Part shown: piece by piece, positions 1 through 12,092 of the stretch | Layout: every line of letters begins with the position of its first letter | Numbering within the stretch: the first letter of the stretch is position 1 | DNA from: Monosiga brevicollis MX1 | Taxonomy: Eukaryota; Opisthokonta; Choanoflagellata; Craspedida; Salpingoecidae | Assembly (NCBI RefSeq): GCF_000002865.3 | Contig: NW_001865050.1 | Coordinates: 920,762 to 984,761, forward strand | Direction of reading: 5' to 3' | Length of the DNA stretch: 64,000 bases | Made by a program: the position numbers and the translations under genes | The notes under the pieces: generated by a model | Told to the model about the DNA's origin: nothing | The model's input: only the letters and a program-made list of their open reading frames with translations | Database searches by the model: none

Positions 1-431
1 ATATTCATGTCAAAGTGTGGTTTAAATCACACCTTTGCCTTTCCACGCGCTCACAGCTCCAGGCCACAGCACGAGAGAGAGAGAGAGAGATGAAGCAACA
101 GCACTTTCTCCGTTCACCTCTTCCACTGGTCTTGTTGGAGGGGCGGGAACTTGTTCTGCTTGAACGAAAGATTGATTAAAACGGCAGCCAGTACCGGTAT
201 GTGAGATCGGCAATCCTCGTCGCAGCCTGTGGTGAATGCAGCTACAATGGATGGAGCGGTGTCTTCAGCCTTGGACTGAACCAGTGGTTGCACCTCCCCC
301 CCCCCTTTTTTTTTTCTTTCAACCGCTCACATGGGCTGTGGCTATTCAGGGCTGTCTGTAGTCATCCCGTCGGTCGGGAGCTTTCCCGCTCGACTGCTTT
401 TTGTCAAGGTCTTTCTTCTTCATCCGCCACC
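1..431. other. 5' flank of the PDZ/GK fusion gene
   Basis: No gene recognised. The stretch holds a short GA run (about 72-90) and a C-run/T-run at about 296-318. The translation start of the next gene lies in a strong context (CCGCCACC before the ATG) at 432, so this is probably its promoter and 5' UTR. No clear TATA element is seen. Confidence 0.5.
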
Positions 432-3400
432 ATGAGTGTGGTGACTGCACTTGATCCCCGCGTCCCACTGACCACGCGCCCAATGCGCGATGGTGCGTAC
501 TGCTGCCGCCGCTTGCATCCGAGTGATCGTCCTCGGCTTGAGAGCCACTGGCACAATTTCTGTGATCTCATGATCTTGGCACACCGTTGCCCCCATGTGC
601 CACCCGTCTTGCTCAGGTGAACGCGATGGCATCAACTACCACTTTTTGACTGAGGAAGAGTTCACCAAGCTGGAAAACCAAAACGCCCTCAAAGAATCGG
701 GCACCTACAAGAACTTCCACTACGGTGCCCTCAAGCCCAGTGCCAGCAGCTTTACCGCCATCTATGATGATGCCGCTACTGCCCGCAGTGAGGAGGGCAA
801 GATTCTCTCGGTGAGTACTCGCGCCGATCCACTAGATATGTACAACAACATCTGTCCTCTTCCCTGCCCTGCACCGTGTTTTTCTTGTTTATGGCTTATG
901 CCCGTCACTCCCTTCAGTCGCGCTCTCACATGTGATCGGTTTTGGTTTTTTGGTATTTTTTTTATTCCATTCTTAGGGTGCCACCAAGGCTGTCAACAAG
1001 CTGCAGTCAACCATCCTGAAGCGTGGTCCTGATGGCCACTGGAACCTTGAAGTGGCTGGCGGTCTGCAAGACGGCCAGCTGCTGCTGCTCTGGAACGAGA
1101 ACAAGCTGGGTTACCAGCTTGTCAACACCATTCGCCCGCTCCAGAAGTATGACGGCATTATTGCAAGTACGTCGGTCATGCCCTGAGAGTGAATTTTTTT
1201 TTGGCACATGCGCGCTTTTTGCTTTTTCTTTCCCTCCTCACATCCGCTCTGTTGTGGTGCTTTGCAGTTGATGGACAATCAGTGGCCGGCCGCAATATCA
1301 CGGATGCCCTGGATCTGCTCCGCAATGCCGGAGATATGGTCGAGGTGACCATTCTTCTTCGTGATGGCGTCACCAACCACGCCAGTCTGGATGAGTTTGT
1401 CCGCCCCAGCCCCACGGACAGCGATGAACTCAAGCATGTCAAGGAGGACGTCCGCCGTGACATTTACCACAGCACCGTGCCGTACACCACTCGCGCCCCA
1501 CGTGAGGGTGAGACCAATGGCGTGGACTACAACTTTGTCACCCGCGACGCCTTTGAAAAAATGATTCAGGCTGGTGAGATCTTTGAGTACGGTGAACGTG
1601 ACGGCATCTACTATGGTACTCGTCGCGTGACCATCGAGACCCAGAACGAGGCTGGTACAATTGCTGCGCAGCGCAAGAGCAAGTTCCGCCAGTCCCAGGC
1701 CCATCGCAATGCCAACCCCACCACCAGCGCCCCCAAGAAGCTGGTGGTCAAGCATGCCGGTGGCGTCCAGGCCCTGGGTGCTACCTTGGTCGAGACGTCA
1801 AACGGCGTGTTTGTCAGTGCCGTCCAGTCCCAGAGCCCGGCCTCGGCCGCTGGCCTCTCAGCTGGTATGCAGATTCTGGCCGTGGATGGTCATGACGTTA
1901 GCCACAGCACGCTTGACGTCGTTCGCCAGCGCCTGGACCAGCTTCACGACCAGTTTGACCTCATCGTCCGCTTCAACCCGCGTGCCTTCAGCCTGGCGAG
2001 CGAGGCCCTGATCAAGCAGGTGGGCAAGGACACCGTGAACACGGTGATCCTTGACCGCAATGGCAGCAACGGCTGGGGCCTTCACCTCACGGGCGGCGTC
2101 GAGGAGGGCGAGCTTGTCCACCTCGATCAGCTTGGTGATGTCAACTACGTGGCCGTCAGTGGCCGTGACCTTGAGGCCGGGGACGCGATCATCGCCATCG
2201 ACGGCGTCACCGTCGCCGGCAGCTCGCTCACCCACGTGGCTAACCTCCTTCGTGACCACGAACATGACGTCGAGCTGACGGTTATCTACAACCAAGACAT
2301 CACCAGCCTCAAGCTCGTTGACTTTTTCCACGCCGCCGACCCCCGCAACAAGGTCCTCAGTGCGCTCCGTGATGACGTTCGCGAAGCCACCTACCGCTCC
2401 ACTGTCCCATACACCACTCGTGCCCCGCGTGAGGGTGAGGCAGACGGTGTGCAGTACCACTTCATCAACCGCGAGCAGTTCAAGCAGATGCAGCGCGACG
2501 GTCGCTTCATCGAGTGGGGTGAGCGTAATGGTGTCCTCTACGGTACCGCTACGACTGCCGCCACGGCTTCCAATGCCAAGGGACCTGCCCGCAGCATGTC
2601 CAAGGTTCGACGTGCCGTGGCCGCCAAGGAGGGTACGGCCGAGCTCGTCCAAACCGTGTTGCTTGCACGTGACGAGAGCGGCAACTGGGGCTTTGAGTTG
2701 GCTGGTGGTATTGAGGCCGGTCGTCTACTGACTGTCGTCAACGTGAGCAAGCCCCGCCAGCTCGCCTACATGCGTCCCATGAAGGAAGGTGATCACCTTC
2801 TCGCGATCAACGGTGTCAGTGTTGCCGGTGCTCCCCTGAGCTTTGCGCAGGGCCTCCTCGAGGTTGAGGGCAAGGACGTGGAGCTTACCCTCCTTTCGGC
2901 TGATGCCAAGCAAGGCGATCTCCGCAAGGTGTTTGACGCTTCCAACCAGAACCCTGATGAGGAGCTGCGTCTGCTTCAAGCCGACGTTCGGGCTGACATT
3001 TACGAGCACCGCGTGCCCTACACAACCCGCGTGCCCCGTGAAGGCGAAATGGATGGCGTTGACTATCACTTCGTCTCGCGCGAGACCTTTATGGACATGA
3101 AGACCAAGGGCCTCTTTCTCGAGTCTGGCGAGCTCAACGGCGTGCTGTACGGTACCTCAATGGTGGGCAACTCGCGCAACAAACAGCGCTTTTCTCGCAT
3201 GCGCCACCATAGCACCATGCGTCGCTCGACTCGCCCTCGTCGCATCACCATCGAATGCGGTGCAGATGAACCGTTTGGCTTGGAGATCTCCGAGGACCAT
3301 GCTGCGGGTGGTACGGTCGTAGTCGGTGTGGCCGAGCACGGCGCGGCCGAGCGGGCTGGCGTTCGCCCTGGTATGCACATTGTCAAGGTCGCCGGCAAGG

Positions 3401-5704
3401 ACTTCTCCTCCCGCCCCGTGGATGAGGTGGCCGAGGCCCTCCATGATGCGCGCCAGGCCAATGGCCGTGTGGAACTGGTGACGCGCTACATCCCCTCTGT
3501 TCGCGACGCCAAGCGTACCCTCTCTTCCTCATCTGACTACGTCCCGCCCTCGCGTCTCGCCAGCTCCAGTGGAGTTGTCTTTGACGAACGCGAGGAAGAA
3601 ATCCCTCCCCTCCCGGCTGCGGCCGAGCCCTCGACTTGCACCCGCGTGCATCTCTGGTCCACGCCCCGTAGCCACAGCACCGCCCTAATGTACTCCTTTG
3701 CTCAGCGCACTGACACGCGTGTCTTTGACGAGCCTGCTTATGGCCATTGGCTCAAGAAGCATCCTGATGCGAAGCGCCCCTACCGCGATCAGGTCGTGGC
3801 CGAGCAGGAAACCGATGTCGATGCTTTGGTTGCCAATGTTCTGCGCGGTCCTGTCGATGCCAACGTTGCCTTTTACAAGCACATTGCCAAGCACTTTGAG
3901 GGATTGCCCGATGACCTCTTGGATGAGGGTGTGCATGTCATTCTGGTTCGCAACCCTGTGCAGGTTCTCAACTCGTGGCGTGAGCAGGCCGAGCCCTCTA
4001 TCGATGAGCTTGCATACCTCGATGCTCTTCGCATCTTCTCCAAGCTTCGTCAGCGCGGTCGCAAGGCGATTGTGGTTGATGCTGATCAGCTGCGTGTGCG
4101 GCCTGACCTGGTCTTGAGTGAGCTCTGCCGTAGCATCGGTATTGAGTTCCAGAAGAACATGCTTCAATGGCCCGAGGGCCCGAAGAAGTATGACGGCTGC
4201 TGGGCCCCCGTCTGGTACAAGAGTGTTCATCGGTCAACTGGCTTTGTAAGTTGTACGCCCATGCCCTGTATCTTTGCTTTAATCTGTTGTGTTCATGTCC
4301 GCAACGTCTCGGTGTGTGGTATGGTTGGTTGGTTGGTTGGTTGGTTGGTTGCCGCCATCTTTCACTTTTGTGAGAGCTGGGTGCTATGAGGAAGATAACC
4401 TACCTTTTCTGATTTGTGCTCGCAACACAAGTCTTCTGCTGACTCTTTTATCACCAAGATCTCTGAGCACTCAGTCGGCCTACACCAACTAATCCCAACC
4501 CCCAGCCAACCCCTATCACGTTTTGTTTGTTTGTCTGTTTGTTTGTGTTTTATCCCCTGTTCGCCTCCTTGCCCCAACTTTTCATCATCACTTGCTGACG
4601 TGGCTGGGTATCCTGTGTCCGTTGCAGAACGCCTCTGAGGAAACGCCTCGTGCCCTGCCCGCCGAGTTTCATTCCCTGGTGGAAGACTGCTTTGCGGTCT
4701 ATACGACCTTGCAGCGCCATGCTTTGGGTGGTCAGCTGTCAAACTCGATCTTGGCTGCACAGACGGTTTCCGACCACGGCATCCAGATGCCTGTGCTCCC
4801 TGATGCCCGCAATGCTAGTATTTTGGCCTCGATCAACGGCGTCTTGACGCCTCGTGCCTTTGCGGCCGTGTCTGCCTTTGACTCGGCCGTTCAGGGTGGC
4901 GATGCTGTTTGGGAGGGTCTGCGCGTCTACAACGGCCGCATTTTCAATCTCGACAAGCACTTGGATCGCCTTGTGGACTCTGCCAAGGCTATGGGCTTTG
5001 CTGACATTCCCACTCGGGAAGCTATCACCCAGGAGGTGGTTCGCACGCTCGCTGCCAACAACATGCGCGACGGCGTGCACATCCGCCTCACTCTCTCCCG
5101 TGGTCTCAAGACGACCAGCTCTATGAACCCTCGCTTCAACGTGTATGGTTCGACCTTGATCGTCTTGCCCGAGTGGAAGCCTGTGGAGGGCGTGGCCACT
5201 TATGACAACAGCACTGGAGTGCGTCTCATCACAGCCAGCCAGCGTCGTAACCCGCCCCAATGCCTCGATTCGAAGATCCACCACTGCAACCTCATCAACA
5301 ACATCTTGCCAAAGATCCAGGCCAACTCGGCGGGTGCTGCCGATGCCATCATGCTGGATGTGGATGGGTTTGTCTGCGAGACAAATGCCACGAACATCTT
5401 TGCCATCAAGAACAAGGTTGTCTACACCCCGGCGGCCGACTTCTGCCTGCCCGGAACCACTCGTGCCACGACCATCTACATCTGCCAAAAGCTTGGTCTG
5501 ACCGTGCAGGAGCGTCGTGTCACTCTGTCAGAGCTTCATGCCGCTGATGAGGTCTTCACCACGGGCACCATGGGCGAATTAACCCCGGTGTTTGAAATTG
5601 ATGGCCGCTCCATCTGCACGGGTGCCGGTCCCATCACGCGTCAAATTCAGCAGGAGTTCCGCGCCATGACCAAGGAGCTGGGTGCCCCACTGCCTGACTT
5701 TTAA
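432..5704 (+). CDS. Guanylate-kinase-fragment/PDZ repeat protein fused to sulfotransferase-like and branched-chain aminotransferase-like domains
   Basis: Five exons join in frame: 432-492, 617-810, 977-1166, 1268-4245 and 4628-5704, giving 1,499 aa. Four copies of a truncated guanylate-kinase segment (hallmarks VPYTTRxPREGE, DGVxYxF, YGT) lie near residues 11-60, 212-266, 517-576 and 719-779. Five PDZ domains lie near 95-180, 305-386, 404-493, 606-693 and 804-889. No kinase P-loop is visible, so the GK pieces resemble the non-catalytic MAGUK/MAGI type. A sulfotransferase-like domain (WSTPRSHSTALMYSF, about 939-1141) runs straight into a class IV PLP aminotransferase (about 1213-1499) with the presumed PLP lysine in SKIHHCN at residue 1357. 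The last two domains match, from memory, the plant 'branched-chain aminotransferase-like' fusion. The PDZ/GK front is unlike any protein I know. Likely a cytoplasmic scaffold carrying an enzyme; substrate unknown. Confidence 0.88.
4246..4627 (+). other. Intron before the aminotransferase domain, with GGTT and GTTT tracts
   Basis: This 382-nt intron is the longest of the gene. The donor GTAAGT follows the phenylalanine codon of STGF and the acceptor GTTGCAG precedes AACGCC, both phase 0. It holds a GGTT tandem run near 4322-4351 and a TTTG/TTTGT run near 4519-4546. Reading through it gives a false stop at 4389. Because the split falls inside the sulfotransferase/aminotransferase linker, an isoform lacking the aminotransferase is conceivable but not shown. 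Confidence 0.75.
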
Positions 5705-6181
5705 GTCTGCAGCACATTGGTTGTGTCGTGATGTTGGTTTCTCGATGATAGACTTTAGTTTACATCTTGGCCTTTGATTTTATACCATTGTACTTGTCCG
5801 CAGCTGGCCCTTTTGCGCTGCTTTTTTCTTTCTTGTGATTTCTGTCTGTCTTTTTTTCTTTCTTTCTTTCTTTTTAATTGCCTCCTCTGAGCGGTGACCA
5901 TGACCATATTCAGCTGTCCCTTCGCCCTCGGTTGCGTCCTTGCTTCATCATCGTGCTGATGCTGAACTTTTGGCTTGTAGACTTGTGCCCGTTCCATGTT
6001 CTTGTCAACCGGCTTGGTTTTGCGACACGTATTTGCACTGCAAATGTGCTGGCGCGCCTTTCCTTTTCGACATTTGTCCTATCAATTGAAATTTCAACAA
6101 TCAAAAAAGACTTGACCTGATGGCCGGATCATGATAAGACCTCTTTTCCTTAGTCGATGGCAAGCCCTGCGTAGACCCTGC
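5705..6181. other. Convergent intergenic region
   Basis: This lies between the tail-to-tail ends of the fusion gene (+) and the WDR26-like gene (-). It holds T-rich pyrimidine tracts, including a TTTC run at about 5850-5872, and presumably both 3' UTRs. No further gene is seen. Confidence 0.5.
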
Positions 6182-9100
6182 TTAGTGGAAGGAGTAGCGT
6201 TGCTCATCCATTTGGTCGTCCTCGTCTTCGGAAGAAGAGGAAGACGTTTGTTGCGAAGCTGCACACGCCCGCGAACACAACAAGGTGAGCGACAATTCTT
6301 AAGAACAAGGCGACCGTCGCCAAAAGCAACAAGCACGTTTTGAGGATCCAACATACGCAAGCCGATGGCTCGTCGGGGACCTGGACTGGATAACCCACGC
6401 TCGGCTACGCAAAGTTCAAAATGTTGTTGTTCAATCGACGCAAGGACAGTGAGCAAGGCGTCGTATCACCACAATGAGGCCGCAGAATGTAACAATGCGC
6501 TCGCACCTTGTTCATTAGCTGAGACTGCCCCTCGGCCTACCGTGCTCCAAATACGGATCGTGCCGTCGTCGGCCGCGGATGCAAACACCTCTGGATTGCA
6601 TGGGTGCCAGCTCACAGCGTTAACAAGCGCATCGTGGCCCTTGAGGACCTCCAGAAGCTTATGAGACTGTCGATGCCAAAGGTAAATCTTGTTGTCTAAA
6701 TGGACGACACACGCATAGTGTCAAGACCCTTGCGTCTGTGCCACATGTGCCTGATGCTCGCATGACTGACCCTCACTACCCGAAACGACGAAGCTGTCAT
6801 TGAGGCCTCCAAAGCAACTCATAAGTGCAAAGCGCTCCTGCCGGTGGCTCTGGAAGGCGTGGACAACATGCCCCGCTGGCACATTGACGAGCAGGATGGA
6901 CTACCCAAGAGCATAACAAAGAAGGTTTTAGACGAACAAAAGATGGGAAATGTGCAGTCAAAGTGTGTTGGCGGTCTAGGGCACGCATAACGCGCCCGCG
7001 CCCGCGCTTGCATGGTGTATGTCGCCCCGCCATGGCGTACCGAGTCGAGTAGAGATACGATGGCGTGTTGACCATCCTTAGATATACTGACGGAAGACAT
7101 GCTGCTTGCCATTTGGATGTGTCGCGAGGATGGCGAGCCATCTGTGTTGATAAAGCGAAGCTGCCAATCGTCCAGTCAGTGGGCCACGTCGACGTGCAAC
7201 ATGAAGTTTCGCATCCAGCATGCAAGAATGCAGTTGCCTAGGGTAAATACGGATGCTGACACATACTTTCTTATCTTGACAGGCCACAATCAGTTGCCGC
7301 CCGTCGGGCGTTGCCGCTATGGCGATGGCCATGAGCCCCGTCTGTGAAATGGCGGTGTCATCCTGCAGTACGGACTGAATAACAAGTTTCTGTTGGCAGG
7401 TGCCAAGAAATCAGTTGAAGGTGAGAGGCCTGTCGAAAATTGTAAATTAGGCAACCAAGCCAATTCGCCTAGGAAAGGCATACCCCATCCGGCCCACCCG
7501 AAGCCATGCGCCCGTCGGGAAGGATGCAAACGGCAGATGGGGCGCGAGTATGACGCTGACAAATGGCCACGTTAAGACCAGCCTGTACATCCCATACGCG
7601 GATGGCCTTGTCCGTCTCGCTTACTTCCGAATAAGAAGCCAACATGGCCTCTTTGGGGTGCCATGCTAGTCCTGATACACCTACAACAGTATGTACCAGA
7701 AATGGCCCAAAAGAGTGGATGAGTCCATGGCCTCGTCCATCATGGCGAGCGGCCGGAGGAAGGCTGATGCTGCACTCACCATCACTGTGACCGTGCAGCT
7801 CATGCAGTTGTTGGTACGAGTCAGTGGTCCAGATGAGGACCCGGCTATCCCTGCAGCAGAAGTGCACGGCACACCGCACAACATTTGTCAGCTTGACGCA
7901 AGACTGACGCGGGTTGCCAAGTTGCTATTTCGGCGAGAAGTACACGTACTTGGAGCCTGTGGCCAGATAACGGCCCGTAGGAGAAAACCGGACGCACCAC
8001 ACCTCATCTGTGTGTTTGTTTAGAACGTGGGATACGAGGCGCGGAACACCTACGCATAGCCATACGCTGATGAAAGCTAGTCCCCAGTGGCCTTGACAGC
8101 TGCAAGAAGATGAAATCAAGAGGCTGCACGCCGAATGATTCTTGTTTATATTTGTGGGTTTTTTGGCTCTCATTTCCATACGAGTTTATTGACGTGTTTC
8201 CAACTATAGCGGGCCATACCATCGCGTGTACAATGATGGTCCTCCAACAGGGAGCATTCGTCCAGCTCAACATTGTGATACACACACTTTTGTCGCTGCA
8301 AATCGCAGGCCTGAAGAACAGCATGGCGTTAGCTTTCAGTCAATCATCGATCACAAACAGGCAGCATACAACGAGGCGCCCAAAAATGCCAAGCCAGAGT
8401 CCGAGTGATTCAAAGCCTGCGCACCTCGCGAAAGAGATGCAAGAGGCGATTGGGGGGCATGAGAGCATCAGCTGAGAAATGAGGCTGGAGGATGTGATCC
8501 ACAAATAAACGCCGATCCTGAGGCGAGGCGACGAGTGAAGGGCCTGCTCGAAGACACGCAAGACGATCCCGATCTTCGGCTGATAGAAGCACGGGCACAT
8601 CCATAGCACTGCCACTATTCGATGCGCTGCGAGAGTCAGCGCTGCTGCTCGAGTGAGGCCCGCGGCTTGAAGAGTGTCCATCTGCAGCAACAGGACAATG
8701 GCACCAGGGAGTAATCAATCAGACCCGTCGGCGGTTCATCAGCAGAAGCGCGTTCCATCGGCTATCCGCCATGTTCTTGCTTGGAAGAGAGGTGTGCATG
8801 GTTAAAAACGAGAACTGGCACCTACCAGAGCTGGTGGAAAGGGCAGAAGCCGGCTTGTCGCGGCCGGGACTCCCTCTTGGTTGGTTATGGCCCACAATCA
8901 TGCTCGTCAGCTTATGTAGACGCTGAGCCTCCCTAGCCAATGGAAAAAAAACAGGCGGCCACGTGGCCATGTAGTGAGCTCAAGGACAGACAGGCATGCA
9001 CGTGTGGCGCGGTGGCTCAGAAAGGAAAACATACGAGGGTAAGGAAAGCGTTGTCATGGTTGAGCGTAAAAGGCGAAGAGCATCCGTTGGTTGGCCCGCT

Positions 9101-9779
9101 TCGAGGAGGTGCAGCACGCGCTGTTCCGCCAGCAAGAAGCGCACCATTTCTGGACTAGTCACATCTGAGCCGAGATCCTTGATCATATCGTAGGCCTAGC
9201 CAAGGGATCAATGCCGGTACCAAAGGAAGTTAATGATGCTCGACAAGCCGCAGGGAGGTGCCAGGTCCACCAGCTGAAAAGATAAGGCCTGAGGGTCCTT
9301 GTGAACGCACCTCATCAAAGCATCCTGCCAAGACGGTCTCGCGAAAGACCTGAGCAGTTGGGGTGGCAGTGTCGATGCCTTGCAGCTCGAGTCGCAGAGC
9401 TGCACTGCTCTTGCTGGGCAACATGCCGAGGCCAGCAAATCATCAGAGAGAAGCGCACGCACTGTCAGACTGGAGGACAACAGAGCATGCGCAGTGACCG
9501 ACAGCAAAGGCTCCACAACCAAAACCGTGGCGACTCACCCAAGTCCTTGATCATCGAGAAGCTGTAACACACAGCGCATCACCTCAATCCGCGCAAAGGG
9601 GCCTACCAGGCATGGTGCAGCGGAAAAGGCCATGCACATTCGATGAAAGGCAGCAGGCTGACACTCAAAATAAGGCAAGCGCATTCGCAGCGCGTCCAGC
9701 AAAGGCCTTTACCAATGCGCGCCGAGCTCTCGGGCGTAGGTGTGAGGCCATTCTGTCCGGCCACTTTCCGGGTCGACAT
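6182..9779 (-). CDS. WDR26: WDR26/GID7-like LisH-CTLH-WD40 protein
   Basis: Probable component of the CTLH/GID E3 ubiquitin ligase. Translation most likely starts at 9779 ([11 protein letters not shown]). A LisH helix follows ([15 protein letters not shown]), joined over an intron at 9414-9538 to [12 protein letters not shown] and then a CTLH-type helical segment ([30 protein letters not shown]). Next comes the family linker [13 protein letters not shown]. The WD40 repeats begin with [20 protein letters not shown] and end with [20 protein letters not shown] followed by GTIRIW. An acidic, serine-rich C-terminus ([10 protein letters not shown]) ends at the TAA at 6182. The gene is cut by many short introns, so the full exon chain is not resolved here. 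An in-frame extension upstream of 9779 is open, so the start is not certain. Order of domains and key blocks match animal WDR26. Confidence 0.85.
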
Positions 9780-10722
9780 CGAAAACGTTGTCTTGTGACC
9801 TAGCCGTGCATGGCCACGAGGCGAACGAAATAGCAGAAGAAGGAAGGAAGTGGCAAAGAAGTATGAAAAGGAGGCGAGAGGCCCACCTAAAACACAGCAC
9901 ACAATGCAGGTTGGACTCTCCAACTCACGCTTATGGTCAGGTGCGCGAGGTTCGTCTGGCCCGGAAGCGGCCGGGCGCTTGGCCTCGGGGCGGGTCGTCT
10001 TGTCGGCCGCAGCAAGATCCTTGTGCCGGGGAATGATGAGGAGTCGTCGACGCGGCACGACCCAGACCCTCACAAGGGGGTCCTGGGCAGGCCGCAGAAA
10101 CCACGATCCAAGAGGCTGTGCCCAAGCACGCTAAGCTGATTGCAACACGAGATGGCCTGCAAGCCACCGCGTCCGTCAGCGTTCGAGGCAGGAAGGAGAC
10201 TGAGGGCTTTGCCGCTGGATCTGCCGCGTTCACAAGCAAATGCGCACGAAGGCTGCCGACAAGACCACAATAAGAGACCAGGGCACACCATGAGACACCG
10301 AACGAACACAACCATCTACCCACCCCAACTCTCCCAGCCAACCAGGTATCTGTATCAAGCGCAAGCAGGAGGGAGCAAGAGCGCGCACGAGAGCCGCCGC
10401 TGCCGTTTTCCAACCCCCAAAAGGCCACTGACCGGATTCGCAAAAAGTCAAATGCAGATACGTCACACACCTCAACAACTACAACAACAACAACTCTATC
10501 AATCACTACAAAATATCTCCTTTAGTTAAGCTTATATTGCCTTTGGAGGCCGCAACAAGGTCCCAAGAAGCAACAAAAGCACATGGTAACGCGAGAGAGA
10601 GAGAGAGAAAGAGAGACAGAGCGAGCCAGCTTGTGATGTTGTTGGTACATGTAACTGTGGGTGCTGAGGCGATTTGTCGATCATCTGCAGGTGGGGCACG
10701 CGTCGATTTGGCAGCCATGGCA

Positions 10723-10767
<45 letters not shown>

Positions 10768-11058
10768 CCATGTCACATCACTGCCACCATCACCAGAAAT
10801 GGTTCGGCGAGAGCTAGACCCGCAATTTGCAAAAAGCATGAGAAGAAAGCGATTGTTACGACACGAATACTTCAAAGGGTAAGGTATTGCCCTAAGGAAT
10901 CTCAAAAGGGAACAAACAGCGGCACACACACAGCTGCGGCAACAAGATGAGAGGAGAGGAAAGCAGGTGCCATCCGTGGCAATGCTTTCATGAGAGAGCA
11001 CGGAAAGCACGGATGGTTGGTCGAGTTGAGGATCCAACCGGATACCGAGGCGCTCAGC
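9780..11058. other. Intergenic region with GA and CA tracts
   Basis: This region lies upstream of the WDR26-like gene and downstream of the cysteine-module gene (both minus). It holds a GA run at about 10591-10612 and a (CA)n run of about 40 nt at 10726-10766. Translations across it are low in complexity and match nothing I recognise. It probably contains the WDR26 promoter/5' UTR and the 3' UTR of the neighbour. Confidence 0.5.
10726..10766. repeat. (CA)n microsatellite
   Basis: About 20 dinucleotide units, read directly. It lies about 290 nt downstream of the stop of the cysteine-module gene and nearly 1 kb upstream of the WDR26-like start. Confidence 0.95.
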
Positions 11059-12024
11059 TTAGGACTGGACCGTGCAGTGATAGGAGTCCGCATCCCACTC
11101 GCAATAGTCACGATCCTTGCAGGGCCCCTATCACCATCCCAACGACGGGAACAGCCCCGTGCACAGCAGTACGAGTTAGAAGCAGCTGCACGTGCTGGCG
11201 CCAAGCAGTAGTATGGCGAAGCAACCCGGACAAACCTGGTCGTAGATTTCACCGCAAGGAACCTGACCGCCCTCTGGGTAGCACACATTGGCATCCGTTG
11301 CATAGGTGCAGCGCGCTAATCACAATTCCGGCAGGCATCCAGGAGACAAATGCGGGCCGTTAGAGGTTGGCATGAGCACCAGGGACCCCACCATATTGGC
11401 CAAATAATTGATGCGCACGGGGACACCGCCTACGATCACGCACAGTTGGGACACTCCGTCTCCATATAGTTGAAGACATCGCAAGGAATGGGCTGACCCT
11501 TGTCAAAGCTAGAAGGAAAACGAGTGTGAACCGTCGGCTGCGCACAGCCCCAGCCTCGGCCAGAAAGGGTTCTACACCAACGAATATCCGTACCAGACCG
11601 AGTAGGAGGCGTTGAATTGACAACCCAGACTGCTCGACTCGCAAGAAGTCTCATCGTACAGATCCCGACAAGAAAAGTCCCGGCAGACATCTGTAACGCC
11701 CGGCCAAAGTACACGCCAAGGTGTGAACATGTCGTGATCGATGTCCTAACCGCTCACGCCAGTATGTTCAGAGGCAAGCCCAAAAACGAACCGAGATTAT
11801 AATCGTAGACACAGCGGTTCTCGGGGCAAGTACGCTCGCCGTAGGTTCCACACTTGCCGCCGTCGTCGACATAGCAGGTAAAGGTACTGCTATCCCAAGA
11901 ACAGTTCAGCCCCGCGCCCTCACAAAACGTTTGGTCATAAAAGTCATTGCAGGTCTACGCGTCCAAAAGCAAACATGTGGCCTGTGATGCAGGGTAGCCC
12001 TTGTGCACGCGTGCAAGCTCTAGC

Positions 12025-12092
<68 letters not shown>

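Noticed and set aside
1858-2652. 264-codon minus-strand frame opposite the PDZ/GK gene
   Set aside because: It is antisense to a strongly coding exon with PDZ and GK motifs; no motif is found in the antisense product.
10726-12087. CA arrays as a possible CRISPR-like or telomeric array
   Set aside because: They are pure dinucleotide repeats without spacers and do not resemble a telomere unit.
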